Origin: Phymatolithon calcareum
Lineage: Eukaryota > Rhodophyta > Florideophyceae > Hapalidiales
Direction: 5' to 3'
NCBI GenBank assembly: GCA_977006965.1
Contig: OZ345354.1
Location: 2,356,001 to 2,420,000, forward strand
DNA length: 64,000 nucleotides
Of this stretch, positions 11,437 to 22,962 are shown one piece after another (position 1 is the first letter of the stretch; every line of letters begins with the position of its first letter). The translations under genes and the position numbers were made by a program. A model generated the notes under the pieces. It worked only from the letters and a program-made list of their open reading frames with translations. It was not told where the DNA came from and did no database searches.

Positions 11437-12764
11437 CTCCAGAAGACTACGCGCTGAGCTCATGCCATGTGTCCATTGCCTACACAACTTCTTCAAATTG
11501 CCCGCGGCACTTGAGATAGTATACTGATATCCTTTGCTGTCAACTCATATACGTTTACATGGTTTAGAAGCTGTTTATTGACATCTAAAAGCTACAGTGT
11601 TGCTCCCCTTGTCAACTGTGGCGATCTGTCCTCGATCTCTCTTGCTTGAGGGAGTCGTGAACTCTCTTTATGTAGCGCTACATCTATGCTATGGTGCCGC
11701 TAACGAGTCTGGCGATATTGCGGCACTCGGGACATGTGGCACTAGCGTGAAGAGTCCATGAAAGTGTCCCAAGAGTATTACTCTTGAGATGCTCGCGTGA
11801 GCGGGCTTGCTATATCCACATAAACAAGAGTTAAGAGCAACCCGTTTGAACACGGTAGAGGCACCAGGGTACTTATGCATACCAGCTAATAAACAGAAAA
11901 AATAGTAGGACGACTACGATCTAGACAGATACTCCGGACGCTCGTGTGTTGTTCCGCAGAAGTAACCGTTCTGGTCTCATAGATTTAATCCATTTTCACG
12001 CATTCACAGCACTTTAGAACACGAGAGAACTCTGAACAAGGCTGCGAAAGGTCGCAGCCTATTCTACATTGTCTCGTGTTCTTCCGTTTAAGATCGGGAC
12101 ACATTCAACGTGCGCCCGGGTTCCATTCATTCCTTGCAGTAGCACCAGGCACACCCAGCCGCTGCATCGAGCCCTACTTTAGTAGCCTAGTAGGCTTGAT
12201 TCCATCATTCCGGGAATTTCTGCAGCAGAAGACGGGCAGTCGCGTGCACCTGCGCAAATGGCGATGGCTTCGACGATGCGTTTACTTCAATCAATCGGCG
12301 CGAACTAAATAGTATGAGCCCTTAGTTTTTCCCACTAGCTCGTGCCCCTATGTAGTAATAATAAAGTGAGCGTCTCTCTTCAAGTCACACACCAGTTCGG
12401 GCTAGTCTCCGTTGCCGCAAAAAGAAACGCCAGTGTTGTACTACTGTCGTACTAGTGCAACTCCGCGATCAGGGCCACGCAACGTATGCGCGTGACCCAG
12501 AGCGCATAAAAGCATTTTGTTTTTCAGATTTTACGTGTTCGAAACGAGCAGGATACTACTAGTATAGTTCTGAGATTGGAAGGCCGCCGAAACACGGACC
12601 AGCTCAAGTGGATAATCTCTGCTATAAGATAATTCGAGTGAATTCAACCTCAAAATGACAAAAAAAAACCTTTTCGGAGGAATCGCGACGAAGGGCGGTG
12701 GTCGATAGACCTATCCAGGAGCTTTAAAAAAAACTTCACTTCCATTCCAGCTGCTTGCTACTCC
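11437..12764. other. 3' flank and intergenic DNA
   Basis: No gene recognised. An AATAAA at about 11887 is a possible distant polyadenylation signal. Short open frames here have no recognisable motif. Confidence 0.35.
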
Positions 12765-13345
12765 AATTTGACGAATTTTGTACCGGATTTAATCATGAGA
12801 GGACCACAAGAATCTCCATTGCAAATTCCAGTCTTCTTGTTGTCTGATTAAGTAGCGCGCACTTCCCTCTTCCCATTTCTTCCTGACCACCCGATCCAAT
12901 TTTCACACCATTTCTGGTCCTTGTAAACCGCTGTGGCCTGTGAAACTTTCTTTGATTGGCTCTGATTGTTTGCCTTCAAACCGTATCCAGCAGCGATGAC
13001 ACCAGTCCAACTCTTAGATGGCGGCTTTCCGAGTTACTTGACAAAATAATGCTTCTTCTTGATCTTTGTTGTCAGTTGGACCACGGCAATATCGTAAACT
13101 AGACTTCGAATAGTACCATCGTACCGGTAGTCCTTGTGAATGAAGATGGTCTTCATCTTGTATTTGTTTGAGCGTCTTGGGTCATAGAACGCAGAACTGA
13201 ATTCTACAACTTTGTACTTTTCTCGCCGACGAGTACGTACGAATTCTTGGACGTGCTTGCCTCAAATTTCTCTGATTCTCCGAGGATGAAACAGTGAGCT
13301 TTGGCGAGGATATTGTTGCCAGAAATGACCGTTTATCCGAGCTTA
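12765..13345 (-). pseudogene. Trypsin-like (S1) serine protease remnant
   Basis: The reverse strand preserves all three catalytic neighbourhoods of an S1 protease in the right order. NNILAKAHCF (about 13310-13285) matches the LTAAHC histidine box. IRSLVYDIAVVQL (13110-13070) matches the DIALL aspartate box, with the Asp codon at 13091-13093. TGICNGDSCGPLMIKSG (12832-12780) matches the CxGDSGGPL serine box, with one Gly replaced by Cys. The Asp to Ser distance is about 94 codons, as in trypsin (102 to 195). A frameshift lies between the His box and GKHVQEF, and there are stop codons before the Ser box and near 13335. No other part of a gene is seen nearby. S1 proteases are usually secreted or lysosomal; this copy is dead. 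Confidence 0.75.
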
Positions 13346-13682
13346 ATACAGAATCGAACTCCTTAATTTAGTCAGATTCTAGTAATGTTTCCTCCGGATC
13401 TCCGTAATTGGTGATTATATTCTATTTAAAGTGCTCTCGGCTGTGGTGCGCTTCGCCTCCGGCTGCAACCTGCTTGCTGGAATATTGGAATTTGTATATG
13501 GAATCATTTTCGCAACCAGGTGATAGCTGCTCTACTTTAGCCGCGACTTAACCTTTCGTTTGGACTCAATGCCCTCGAATATCTTATCCGGGGCACTAGA
13601 GTTTTTATGAATTTGGAATTTTCAAACGCCCTCAGGAACACTCGTGAAAGTTTATAGCTTCGCTGATCTACTCAAATGCGGG

Positions 13683-13816
13683 TGTAACAATCACATACAC
13701 GCAGTATGTATGTTATCAAAGATTCTGTATTGTAGAAAACTGTAATTGTAATTTACTGTAATTTATGGCTAGACTTTCTAGAATACTTTTCATGAAATAT
13801 TTGTAGAAACATCTAG
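13683..13816 (+). repeat. 5' LTR of gypsy element, first part
   Basis: Begins TGTAACAATCACATAC, matching 22495 onward almost base for base up to GAAACATCTAG. There the piggyBac-like pair is inserted. The 3' LTR has CGTAAC at this position, so it has lost the canonical TG start by one transition. Confidence 0.92.
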
Positions 13817-15808
13817 TGTCTATTTGACGGAAATTTCCCCTCAATTGAGGGGCACTTTTCCCTCAATTGAGGGAATAAGATTCAATTAATTTTTTGCACA
13901 TGAAAGCTTCTCGCTATCAAGCGCATCAACAGCGCCAAGCTCATAGAGGTCTTCAGCATGCATAGTGAAGAAGTTCCTAATAGTAGAAGTGTCGCTAATG
14001 TATATTGTGGCACTATCAAGCGCATTACATGGGGAGCACACAATGGTCGAGGTCTTGCATTTTCAAGCTCTGCAGTTGTTTTGCACAACAAAAGTAGTCA
14101 TCATGACCTCTGCAGTCATCCTTTTATTTTTCTTAGGGTAACGTGGCGTCCAACACTGCTCTCGAATTCAAATGTACGCTCTGGGGCGACTGAACGTCGA
14201 CAAGTAATGCGCGTGTCAAATGCTCTCGATGAGCTTCTCGCCCGGCACTTCACAAAACCTTCGCTGCGTCATGTGCTGCCGGCACTCTGCATGGGCACCA
14301 GAGAATAACAGCCAGCTAACAACCTAGAAAATCGCCAGAAGAGTTAGATGACCCCTATGAACTATAGGCGCACTGTTGAATCTCTGCAGAGTCAGGACTC
14401 ACCAAGTATGAATCCGCAGATGCAATGCGCCTTATACCGACATACGCGGCCACAAGGCAGCACAGAACTGCCATTACGTGGGCCATCTCGCCTTCAAAAT
14501 CTCTTTGACACAGTGTGCTTTCTGTGGTCCTTCATGGGATCGACTGAATCTTGACCGAGCGACCAGCGGTACTGCACAGAATACATGTCGCCTAATTCAC
14601 TTGATTGCACTCTTAAAGAAATCAATCGGAGGTATTCGGCCACGTCATCCCAGTTTTTAAAGAAGAAGGGCCGGGAAATATTTCTTCGGCCTGGTAGACT
14701 TCCAGAAAGCGCTCTCAGCGCCGAACTCAGCTTTTGCCATGAGGACGAGTATTTCGAAAAACCTAATAGGCTCTGTCAGTGTAGTCTCTTTTCGACCCTT
14801 TCTTCTTAGCTTAACGGACGTCCAAGCAGCAAGTTTTCCCAGGTAACTTGGGGACACATCGTCACCACGCAATCGTACTTCGAATGAAGTCCAGTACCAC
14901 AGTTCTCGGATAAGAAGTCTCCGTTTAGAGTGCGAAGTTTCTAAAACTGAGGAAAATCGTCCATAGAACGGACATAGAACTTTCCGGTTGTACCTTGGCA
15001 CCCAATGAGCGCTAGTATTCGGCTCGCGCTCGGGCGTGATGGCATCAAGTTCGCGGTGCGATGATTGGTCCCAAGGGCCCTGTAAGACTTCGGCGAGAGA
15101 GCTCGGAAGAGGGCGTTTAGAGCTTCTGAAGGTTGTCTCGAAGTCTGTGTGCCCTTCTGAGGAGCATGTGATCGCGACTGTAGACGATAAACAGGCGTTT
15201 TGCGATGAAGATGGGCAAAGATGATCACTGTAAGCAGGCCTGGGCGATACCGCGCTTTTGCCTGTGTTGGCTCGGTTCAAGCTGCTCAGCGTCTGGAATG
15301 TCATCGTTAGCGTTCTTTGCCTTGACGTTGACAATACTGACTGTCTTAATCGTAGTCTTCTTCAAAGGATGACGAATTAAGACCCATTTCACGCAATGTG
15401 ACATGCTTGCGCGACCATTGATTTTTTCCCCGAGTACATTCTGAACCATACCACCCATCGTTTTTGACTTCGAAAAGGCTCCGCGTAGTCTGGAGCACTC
15501 TGCGAGACCGTTTACCGATGCTGCCTTGGTGTGTACTGATGTACCGACCGCGCGCGGGCGGTGTTTTTCTCCTGGAATGGCAGGTCTGGTACTTCTGAGC
15601 GGCCAACATATTTTCGTTGCTAGCGCCGAACGAAGCGAATTTAAGGTAGTATTGTGGGTACTCCTCGAACAGAACATAAGCCAGGCTTTACGAATATGGC
15701 ATGAGCGATCTGTTTCGAATTTGTTTTATGGATTTTTTCGAGCTTTCAAATCGCCCCTCAATTGAGGGAAATACCCTCAATTGAGGGGGTTCGTCAAATA
15801 GACACTAG
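13813..15808 (-). mobile_element. piggyBac-like element, copy B (defective)
   Basis: The element proper is 13817-15804. Ends are TGTCTATTTGACG inverted, with two CCCTCAATTGAGGG palindromes inside each end. It lies within the gypsy 5' LTR. Reverse-strand transposase pieces: N-terminal region 15677-15225, then 15334-14657 with SKRRLLIRELWYW and EPIRFFEILVLMAKAEFGAESAFWKS, which is the start of the piggyBac transposase domain. The C-terminal remnant is at 14110-13890 (HAEDLYELGAVDA-like), with most cysteines mutated. Frameshifts and stops are numerous. I see no complete catalytic core. Confidence 0.82.
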
Positions 15809-17427
15809 TGTCTAGTTTACTAACCACCTCAATTGAGGATAAATCCCTCAATTGAGGCGGGTTTTGAAAGGTCAAAAAAGTATGTCAAAAGAATGCGAAG
15901 CAGATAGTTCGCGGCATCTTTGGAAAGGCGGGCTTGTGTTCTGCCCGAGGAGTATCCCAACTACTACCTTAAATGGGCGTCGTTCGGTGGTAGGAACAAA
16001 AATACGATTTTCAGTCTGAAGAAGCAGACCTGCCATATCACGAGAAAGAGACCCGCGCCAAGTGGTCGGCGCGTCCGTACACACTAAGCCAACATCGGTA
16101 ACCAGTCTAGCAAAGTCTTACAGGCTCTGTGGAGCCTTTTCCAACTCAAAAAAGGTGAACGTTACGGTTCTGGAGGAACTATTGTATGAAATCATTGGTC
16201 TCGAAAGCATGTCGCTTCGAGTGAATTGGGTCCTAGTTTGGAAACCGACCGAGAAGCCTAAGCTTAAGACACTCAATATTGTTAACATCAAGGCAAGAAA
16301 GGTTGGCGAAGGTGCTCTCTCCTCTCGAATCCTTGTATCGAGTCTCAGCCCGCAGAATTCTGCACCAAAAAATCTGGCTTACAGTATTCGTGGTGGCCGG
16401 TCTTCTTCGCCAAACACCAATTCATTCTCTTCAGTCGCAACCAGAAGCTCCCCAAGGGGGCACATAAGCTTCGATACAACCGTAAGAAGCTATGAACGCC
16501 CTATTCCAGGCACTCTTGCCTACGCCATGCAAGGCTCTTGGGACCAGGCGTCTCAAAAGGAAGTTGATGTCATCACACCCGACCGCGACCCCAACTTTAT
16601 TGCTCATGGGGTGCCATAGTACGAGCGACAAGTTCTATGCCCGATTGGGGGATGAATTCTACGCCAGTTCTAGACAGTTCGCACTCCTCTACGACACTGG
16701 AAGGCAAACCGCACAATCGTGTGCGTTGGCGTCAGCTTGAATAAGGGCCGTTTCGTGTTGAGCTGTCTATGCCCCAGAGCGAGGTATGCGAGACGTACTA
16801 CTCTGTGTGCGCGCAAATCGACAAGCACAATCGGTGCCGCCAAAAGAGTTTGGATCTTGAGAAGAAAGTCCACACCCTGGACTGGTCGTTCCGCGTTAAC
16901 AAATCTCCTTTGGAAATTTGTGTAGTTGATAGCTGGCATTTATTCTCCGGTGCGCGTGCAGAGTATCAGGATCACATGATGCAGCGAAGGTAGTATGAAG
17001 TGCTGTCCGAGCAGCTCATCAATAACTCGTACGATTCGAGTAATATTCGTCGCCGTTCAACCACTCCTTTGTCTCCGGAAGCGGTGTCGGAACCCACTTA
17101 ACCCCCGCGAGAAAGAAAAGGAAGACTGCGGATGGCATGATGACTAATTTTGCTGTGCAAAAAAACTGCAGGGTCTGCAAATTCGAGAAGATGACCCTCG
17201 TGTGCTCATCGTGTAACAGGCTGGATGGTGCCGCAACATTCATTTGCGGTACGTTTCCTGGCAGGAACTGCTTCGCTAAGCATGTGGAAGGCATCCATTA
17301 GCTTGAAGCTTTTGATGCGCCCGAAACTGAGTAGCTTTCATGCGCAAAAATTAAACTATTCTCATCCCCTCAATTGAGGGAAAAGTGCCCCTCAATTGAG
17401 GGAAATTTTCAGTAAACTAGACACTAG
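15805..17427 (+). mobile_element. piggyBac-like element, copy C (defective)
   Basis: The element proper is 15809-17423, joined to copy B through a single CTAG. Ends are TGTCTAGTTTACT, so this is a different end subtype from copy B. Forward-strand pieces: N-terminal region 16020-16620; then 16769-16993, which retains the region of the third catalytic aspartate (YYSVCAQIDKHNRCRQ) followed by LDWSFRVN and VVDSWHLFSGARAEYQ; then the zinc-binding tail at 17160-17290 (NCRVCKFEKMTLVCSSCNR). The sequence between FEFSA-type helices and the third Asp is missing. The end of the zinc tail carries an in-frame stop. Confidence 0.82.
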
Positions 17428-17694
17428 AAACACATTCAAACTTTCTAGATTGTTCTAGAAAAGGAATGGAACTTTGTAGTAACATCTAGAGAGATGAAAT
17501 GTGCAATTTTCGTGCATATAAGTTATGATAGAGAAAATAGGATATGTCTATATAAGGCCCGCCTGGAATCCGACTAGCGGGCCGGAGGAAGACAGGCAAC
17601 CAACGACTGATAATAAGTAAATAAACAAAGAGTAATATTGTAAATACACAACTCCCACGAGCTCAATCAACCCCTGAATTAGTCATTCGTTTCA
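17428..17694 (+). repeat. 5' LTR of gypsy element, second part
   Basis: Continues the LTR with AAACACATTCAAACTTTCTAGA and ends ATTCGTTTCA. Compared with the 3' LTR it lacks about 62 bases between two CTTTCTAGA direct repeats, a deletion expected from slippage or recombination. A TATA box (TATATAAGG, 17549-17557) and AATAAA follow in the normal LTR order. Confidence 0.92.
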
Positions 17695-18149
17695 TTGGTA
17701 GCACCGGCATCTTCAGGCAGCTGGTGGGAGGTAAAGATCAACACGCCTGAGTGTTGAGTGAAGTGATAGAGGGACACATCTCTTCTGTGTTTCTCATAAG
17801 AAGGATTAAAGTATTGCAAGAAGGTGAATGCAAAAATTAACAAAGGTCTTAAAGTAATTAGTTCATTAATATTCGCGCCGAGTCGCTCATAGTATCCTCT
17901 AAATCTTTTCGTGTATTGGGTGTTACCTAGAACGATCGACAAAGACAAAGATTTGAGTAACGCATTATTGAGTTTGATCACGTAAGATATTAATTGGCTC
18001 TTAATCACTAGTTGTTTTACCGACATCAATTCAGAAGGTTTTGCAACTGAAACCGAAGAAGCCCGACAATTATTCCGGCAAGAGAGATCAGTTTACAGTC
18101 GAATCATGGCTCTACCAAGTCAAGTATTCAAGTAGGAGCTAGTGCTACC

Positions 18150-18808
18150 GTGCTTGATGAACCGACTCAGATATCTTTCGCATCCTCATTTTTCAAAGAT
18201 AACGCTGCGAACTGGTGGTATACAATTATTTCAGGGAATCAAATTCCAGTGACTTGGACCACTTTCGAAAACATGGTCAAAAATGAGTTTATTCCTTTCG
18301 ATATTGTTCAGAGGACAAGGGATAAGATGCGTAAGTTGGTTCAACGTACTTTTGTTTCAGAATACCTTTCCGAGTTTCGGAATCTGGCTATTATGATTGC
18401 AGGAATGAGTGAAGAAGATAAGCTTGATCGTTTTTGTCAGGGACTTAAGCCTGCGATTCGACTGGAAGTGCTTAAGGCTGGAACGAATACAATGGATGAA
18501 GCTTCACAGATTGCTCTGAGTGTTGACAGCGCTCTTTTCGGAGTTGGTATGATGTGGAAAGGGGAAGGACGATAGTCCACTGGTTTAAGACTGAACGGAC
18601 CGACGCCAATGGAAATTTGGAAAATATTCGTCGGAAAAATGCGTGTTTTAAATGCCAAAAGGTTGGATGTCATCCTTGGCTGTGTAGCAAGGAGAGTGGA
18701 AATATAAAGTATGCAAGGGGACGCTTGAAGAAATCCGTGACCGTTAATAACACTGGCGCAGAAAGCTGTTGCTGTAGGAGCGGTGAGGCGTCTAAGGAGG
18801 AAAATTAG
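18150..18808 (+). pseudogene. gypsy gag (capsid and zinc knuckle)
   Basis: The frame 18150-18575 encodes a retrotransposon gag: FKDNAANWWYTIISGN, then VPVTWTTFENMVKNEF-like spacing, FVSEYLSEFRNLAIMIAGM and DRFCQGLKPAIRLEVL. This is the classic Ty3/gypsy capsid pattern, in which W-W and F...EF...L..M are conserved. After a stop, another frame (18554-18808) holds ACFKCQKVGCHPWLCSKESG, a zinc-knuckle-like CX2C-X3-H motif. Its spacing is shorter than the CX2CX4HX4C norm. Gag would package the element RNA. The start methionine is uncertain because an upstream frameshift is likely. Confidence 0.85.
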
Positions 18809-18876
18809 CTGGTCCACCAAACGTTACTGCTCAGGTTGGACCTGAGGAGAGTACAGTTCAAGATATTACTGCTGAG

Positions 18877-21800
18877 ATGCAGCATTTGCAAGAAAATATT
18901 CGTGGTAAGAGGTCATTGACGGAAGAAGCCCCTCTAATATCCACAGAAATGAATTCTACGATTCAAATAGATAGCATCCATGACAATGTGTTACCGGTTG
19001 ACAACCTTATCGTGCTTAAAGGTTTCATGAGTGGAAAACAAGTAAAGGTTCTCAAAGATGATGGATGTAATTCGAATGTAGTCTCTCGCGAGTTTTACAA
19101 GAGCAACAATGAGTTGTTCAAAGTTGTAAAGCGAAACATAGAAGTGAGGCACTCGGAAAACAAGACAGTGGAGAACGCTTCTGATGTTATTCTAGGAGCA
19201 GAACGTCGTATTGGAACCCATGTTTATAGTTCTAACTGGTTTGTTGCGAGTTGCAGATACGACGTTCCGTTAGTTATGCCTTGGCATGCTGCCAGCAATC
19301 CAGAGATTGAATACTCTACAAAGGTTGTTAATGTTGACTCTGAAGTGCTTCCGTTGGATTTATCGAAGGAATATGACGCTTCGACGGTTCAAGTGATGAA
19401 TCTTGGCATAAAGAAGTTTAGAAGTCTGCTAAAGAAGCGCAGAGGAGCTATATACTTACAATTGTTTCAAGTTGTTGATTCAATTGGATTTAGAAAGAAG
19501 AAGAAGAAGAAGTATGGGAACAAAGAGGCGTTGTTAACTAAAGACCATTTTGAAACAATATGAAGAAGTGTTTCAAGATGAGCTTCCTCAAGGTCTGCCG
19601 CCGAAGAGGTCAGTTGACCATGAGATTGAAGTAGACGCAAATGTGAAACCGCCGCATCATCCACTGTACCAACTGTCACCATTAGAATTGGAAGCATGCA
19701 AGTAATGCATCGTTGAGCTACTGAGGAAGAAGAAGATTCACCCAAGCAGGTCGCCTTATGGAGCGTCTCTGTTTTTTGTTAAAGACGAGGATAAACCCCT
19801 TCGTGCTGTTGTAGATTATCGAGCTTTGAATCGTATGACAAAGCGTTACAACGCACCGCTGCCGAGATCTGATGAGATGTTTGACAGGATTGGAGAAGCC
19901 TGTCTCTTCTCTAATCTCGATTTGAAGACTATTTTTCATGAGATACGAGTGAGCTCTCAAGATATAGAGAAAACAGCTTTCAACACGAAGTTTGGGCAAT
20001 TCGAGTACTTAGTCATGCCAATGGGGTTATGTAATGCTCCGGAAACATTTCAGTCACTGATGAACCGTATTTTATATGACTTCATAGATGATTTTCTTGT
20101 CGTTTACATGGATGACTCCCTTATATTCAGCAAAGTTGAATCATCACATTTGGAACATGTCGAAGTAGTATTATCTCGCTTAAAGGAAAATGAGTTGTAC
20201 GTTTCACCCAAGAAGTACGAGTTTATGAAAGATGGAATGGAATTCCTTGGACTTCTTATTGGTAAGGATGGTGTTCGCGTAAACCCAAAGAAAGTAGAAG
20301 TTCTGAAGACCAGGCCAAAACCTAGCACTCTTACCGATGTTCGTAGCTTTTTAGGATTACTGCAGTTCTTTCGCAGATTTATGCATAAGATTTCAGAAAT
20401 GGCAGCGCCTCTTACGAATCTAACGAAGAAAGATCAAGGCATTCAAATGTGGGACGAGAAATGCAGCAAGGCCTTTGAGGCACTGAAGTAGTCCATTACT
20501 AGCGCTCCGATATTGATTTTCTCCTGATTGGAAGAAACCTTTTAGGGGACATATTGATGCATCACAGTTATCCGTCGGAGGCACATTGACACAAACTGAT
20601 GATCATGGAAGAGACAGAGAAATAGCATTCTTCTCAAAGAAGTTGAGTCCCACTGAACAAGACTATTCCGCAAATGATCGAGAGCTGTCAGGACTCATAT
20701 ACTTTTTGCAGAGATTTAGATGCTACTTGGAGGGTTCAGCTTTCACAGACAATCAGGTACTTAAGCATTTTTTTCCAAGCCAAAAATGAGTCGAAAAGAA
20801 GCAAGGTGGCCGGAGACACTTGGTAACTTTGGAATTTTTCCGATTACCTTGAAACCGGGAAAGATTCATGTTCTAGGAGATGCACTGTCCAGAGCGCCCC
20901 ATGTTGCGTTTAACTCACTAGAGATACCTTTCGTTGAAGTTGAATCAGTGATCGGAAAGTATGAGGAAGATTTATTTTTCGGGCCAGTTATTAAATCTGT
21001 GAAAGGAAAAGACATCGAATATCCAGTTAAGAGTGCCCAAATCAAAAATATTCTTCCATTGTTTCAACTTGATGGAAAAAGGCTTCTGTACGAAGGTAGG
21101 CTTTGTGTTCCTAGAAAGTCTATAGTTAGCATATTGCAAATGGCCCATGACTCGAATGTTGGCGGTCATTTCGGCTTTTCGAAGACACTAGGTAGACTTC
21201 AGAAGTATCACTGGAGGCACAAGAGTCGGGACGTAAAACGTTACGTTCAAGGATGCTTGACTTGCCACCAGAAGATGGATCACGGAGGAAAGAAACTTAC
21301 GGAGCCAAGCTCCTTGGAAGTTCCTGAGAGGCGATTAGGATCGTTATCTACAGATTTTATTGTTAGCCTTCCAAAGACGAAGAATGATTACGATTGCATT
21401 ACTACTTGGGTAGATCGTTTGTCTAGAAGAGTTCATATAATACCATCTAAGTCAGATGATACGGCACTTGATGTTGCTAATGCTTTCTATACGAACATAT
21501 TTAAATTACATGGTTTTCCGGACAGTAGAGTTTCTGCTCGGGATCCAAAGTTCACATCCCAATTTTGGAATCGATTGATGACTTTGTGTGGAATACAACT
21601 GAAAATGTCATCGAGTCGTCACCCTCAAACAGATGGTGAGTCAGAAGTAATTAACAGGATGGTTGAGAATTATCTTCGATGTTACTGTTCGTATCATCAA
21701 GATGAATGCGACGACTTGTTACCATCAGCTAATATTCGCATAAAATTCATCCATTAGTGATGATCTTGGATCTACGCCATTTCAGGTTGATCTAGGATGG

Positions 21801-22440
21801 AACCCGAAATCCCCAATGGACATACTGACGGGCATTGAATGTCCGATGGAGACTGTACGCGAGTTTAAAGATCGAATGAGAGAATCTCTCCGAGACGCAG
21901 AGTACTCGTATCAAGTTTCAACGGCTCGTCAGAGCGCTAAAGCAGGAAAGTCATGTAAACCGCATATGTATCAGATTGGAGAGAAGCTATGGATTAAGAA
22001 GAGTTTATTTAAGGACGCATAATCAAAATTCTCAGCAATCAGATAAGCTATCAGCAAAGATATTTGCACCGTTTATGGTGAAAGGACTTATTGGAAAGAA
22101 TGCTGTTAGTTTAGATCTACCAAGTCACATTAAAATTCACGATTTTGTACATATCATTCATACAATGCCTTATTTAGAGCAGCCATCTGATATTTCTTCG
22201 CCAATTGCAAAAATACCAGACCCAGTACCAGCTGTTGAAGGAGACGAGTTTGTTGTAGACTCAATACTAAGCCATAGAAAGAGAGGAAAAGGATACTAAT
22301 TCCTTACGCTTATGAAATGCTCGGCGTCATGATGCGGAGTGGCAGCCAACAATGGATTTTGTTGACAAGGATGGAACTATTACACAATTTTTCTTCGATT
22401 ATATTAAAAAAAATATTTTGAACCATTTATATGATGATGA
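18877..22440 (+). pseudogene. gypsy pol: protease, RT, RNase H, integrase, chromodomain
   Basis: Order along the strand: aspartic protease 18990-19300, with VLKDDGCNSNVVS in place of the usual D-S/T-G; reverse transcriptase 19720-20490, with FEYLVMPMGLCNAPETFQ and catalytic YMDDSLIFS; RNase H 20550-20910 (HIDASQLSVGGTL, then ALSRAPHV); integrase 21120-21760, with zinc motif HDSNVGGHFG...CLTCHQK and the acidic residues in STDFIV, SARDPKFTS and DGESEVINR. A chromodomain-like end follows at 22240-22430 (EFVVDSILSHRKRGKGY, then WQPTMDF after a shift). Stops occur at 19704, 20489, 20527 and 21756, so it is not functional as read. Chromodomains usually direct integration to marked chromatin. Confidence 0.9.
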
Positions 22441-22494
22441 GGATAATTAATTTTTGTGTTGACGAGGACGTCAAAAGAGGAAAGTTAGGAATAG

Positions 22495-22957
22495 CGTAAC
22501 AATCACATACATGCAGTATGTATGTTATCAAAGATTCTGTATTGTAGAAAACTGTAATTGTAATTCACTGTAATTTATGGCTAGACTTTCTAGAATACTT
22601 TTCATGAAATATTTGTAGAAACATCTAGAAACACATTCAAACTTTCTAGATGTATCTGGAACACGAATAGAACTCTCTAGAAACACCTGGAAACTAATTG
22701 GACCTTTCTAGATTGTTCTAGAACAGGAATGGAACTTTGTAGAAACATCTAGAGAGATGAAATGTGCAATTTTCGTGCATATAAGTTATGATAGAGAAAA
22801 TAGGATATGTCTATATAAGGCCCGCCTGGAATCCGACTTGCGGACCGGAGGAAGACAGGCAACCAACGACTGATAATAAGTAAATAAACAAAGAGTAATA
22901 TTGTAAATACACAACTCCCACGAGCTCAATCAACCCCTGAATTAGTCATTCATTTCA
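22495..22957 (+). repeat. 3' LTR of gypsy element
   Basis: 463 bases ending CATTTCA, matching 13683-13816 plus 17428-17694. It is the undisturbed version of the LTR and serves as the empty-site reference for the piggyBac-like insertion: CATCTAGAAACAC is continuous here at about 22621-22633. Confidence 0.93.
22811..22888 (+). promoter_or_regulatory. LTR promoter and polyadenylation signals
   Basis: CTATATAAGG at 22811-22820 is a TATA box and AATAAA at 22883-22888 a polyadenylation signal. The same pair occurs in the 5' LTR (17548-17557 and about 17620). The TATA-before-AATAAA order is as expected of a retrotransposon LTR. Confidence 0.65.
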
Positions 22958-22962
22958 GCGGG

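Larger units (their letters stand above)
13678..22962 (+). mobile_element. Ty3/gypsy chromovirus-type LTR retrotransposon (decayed)
   Basis: The element proper is 13683-22957, bounded by the 5-bp duplication GCGGG (13678-13682 and 22958-22962). It carries two LTRs in direct orientation, a likely primer-binding site starting TGGTAGCACCGG immediately after the 5' LTR (17696), then gag, protease, reverse transcriptase, RNase H, integrase and a chromodomain-like tail on the forward strand. The frame is broken by several stops and shifts. The 5' LTR has been split by 3.6 kb of piggyBac-like DNA. Without that insert the element would be about 5.7 kb, normal for gypsy. Confidence 0.93.
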
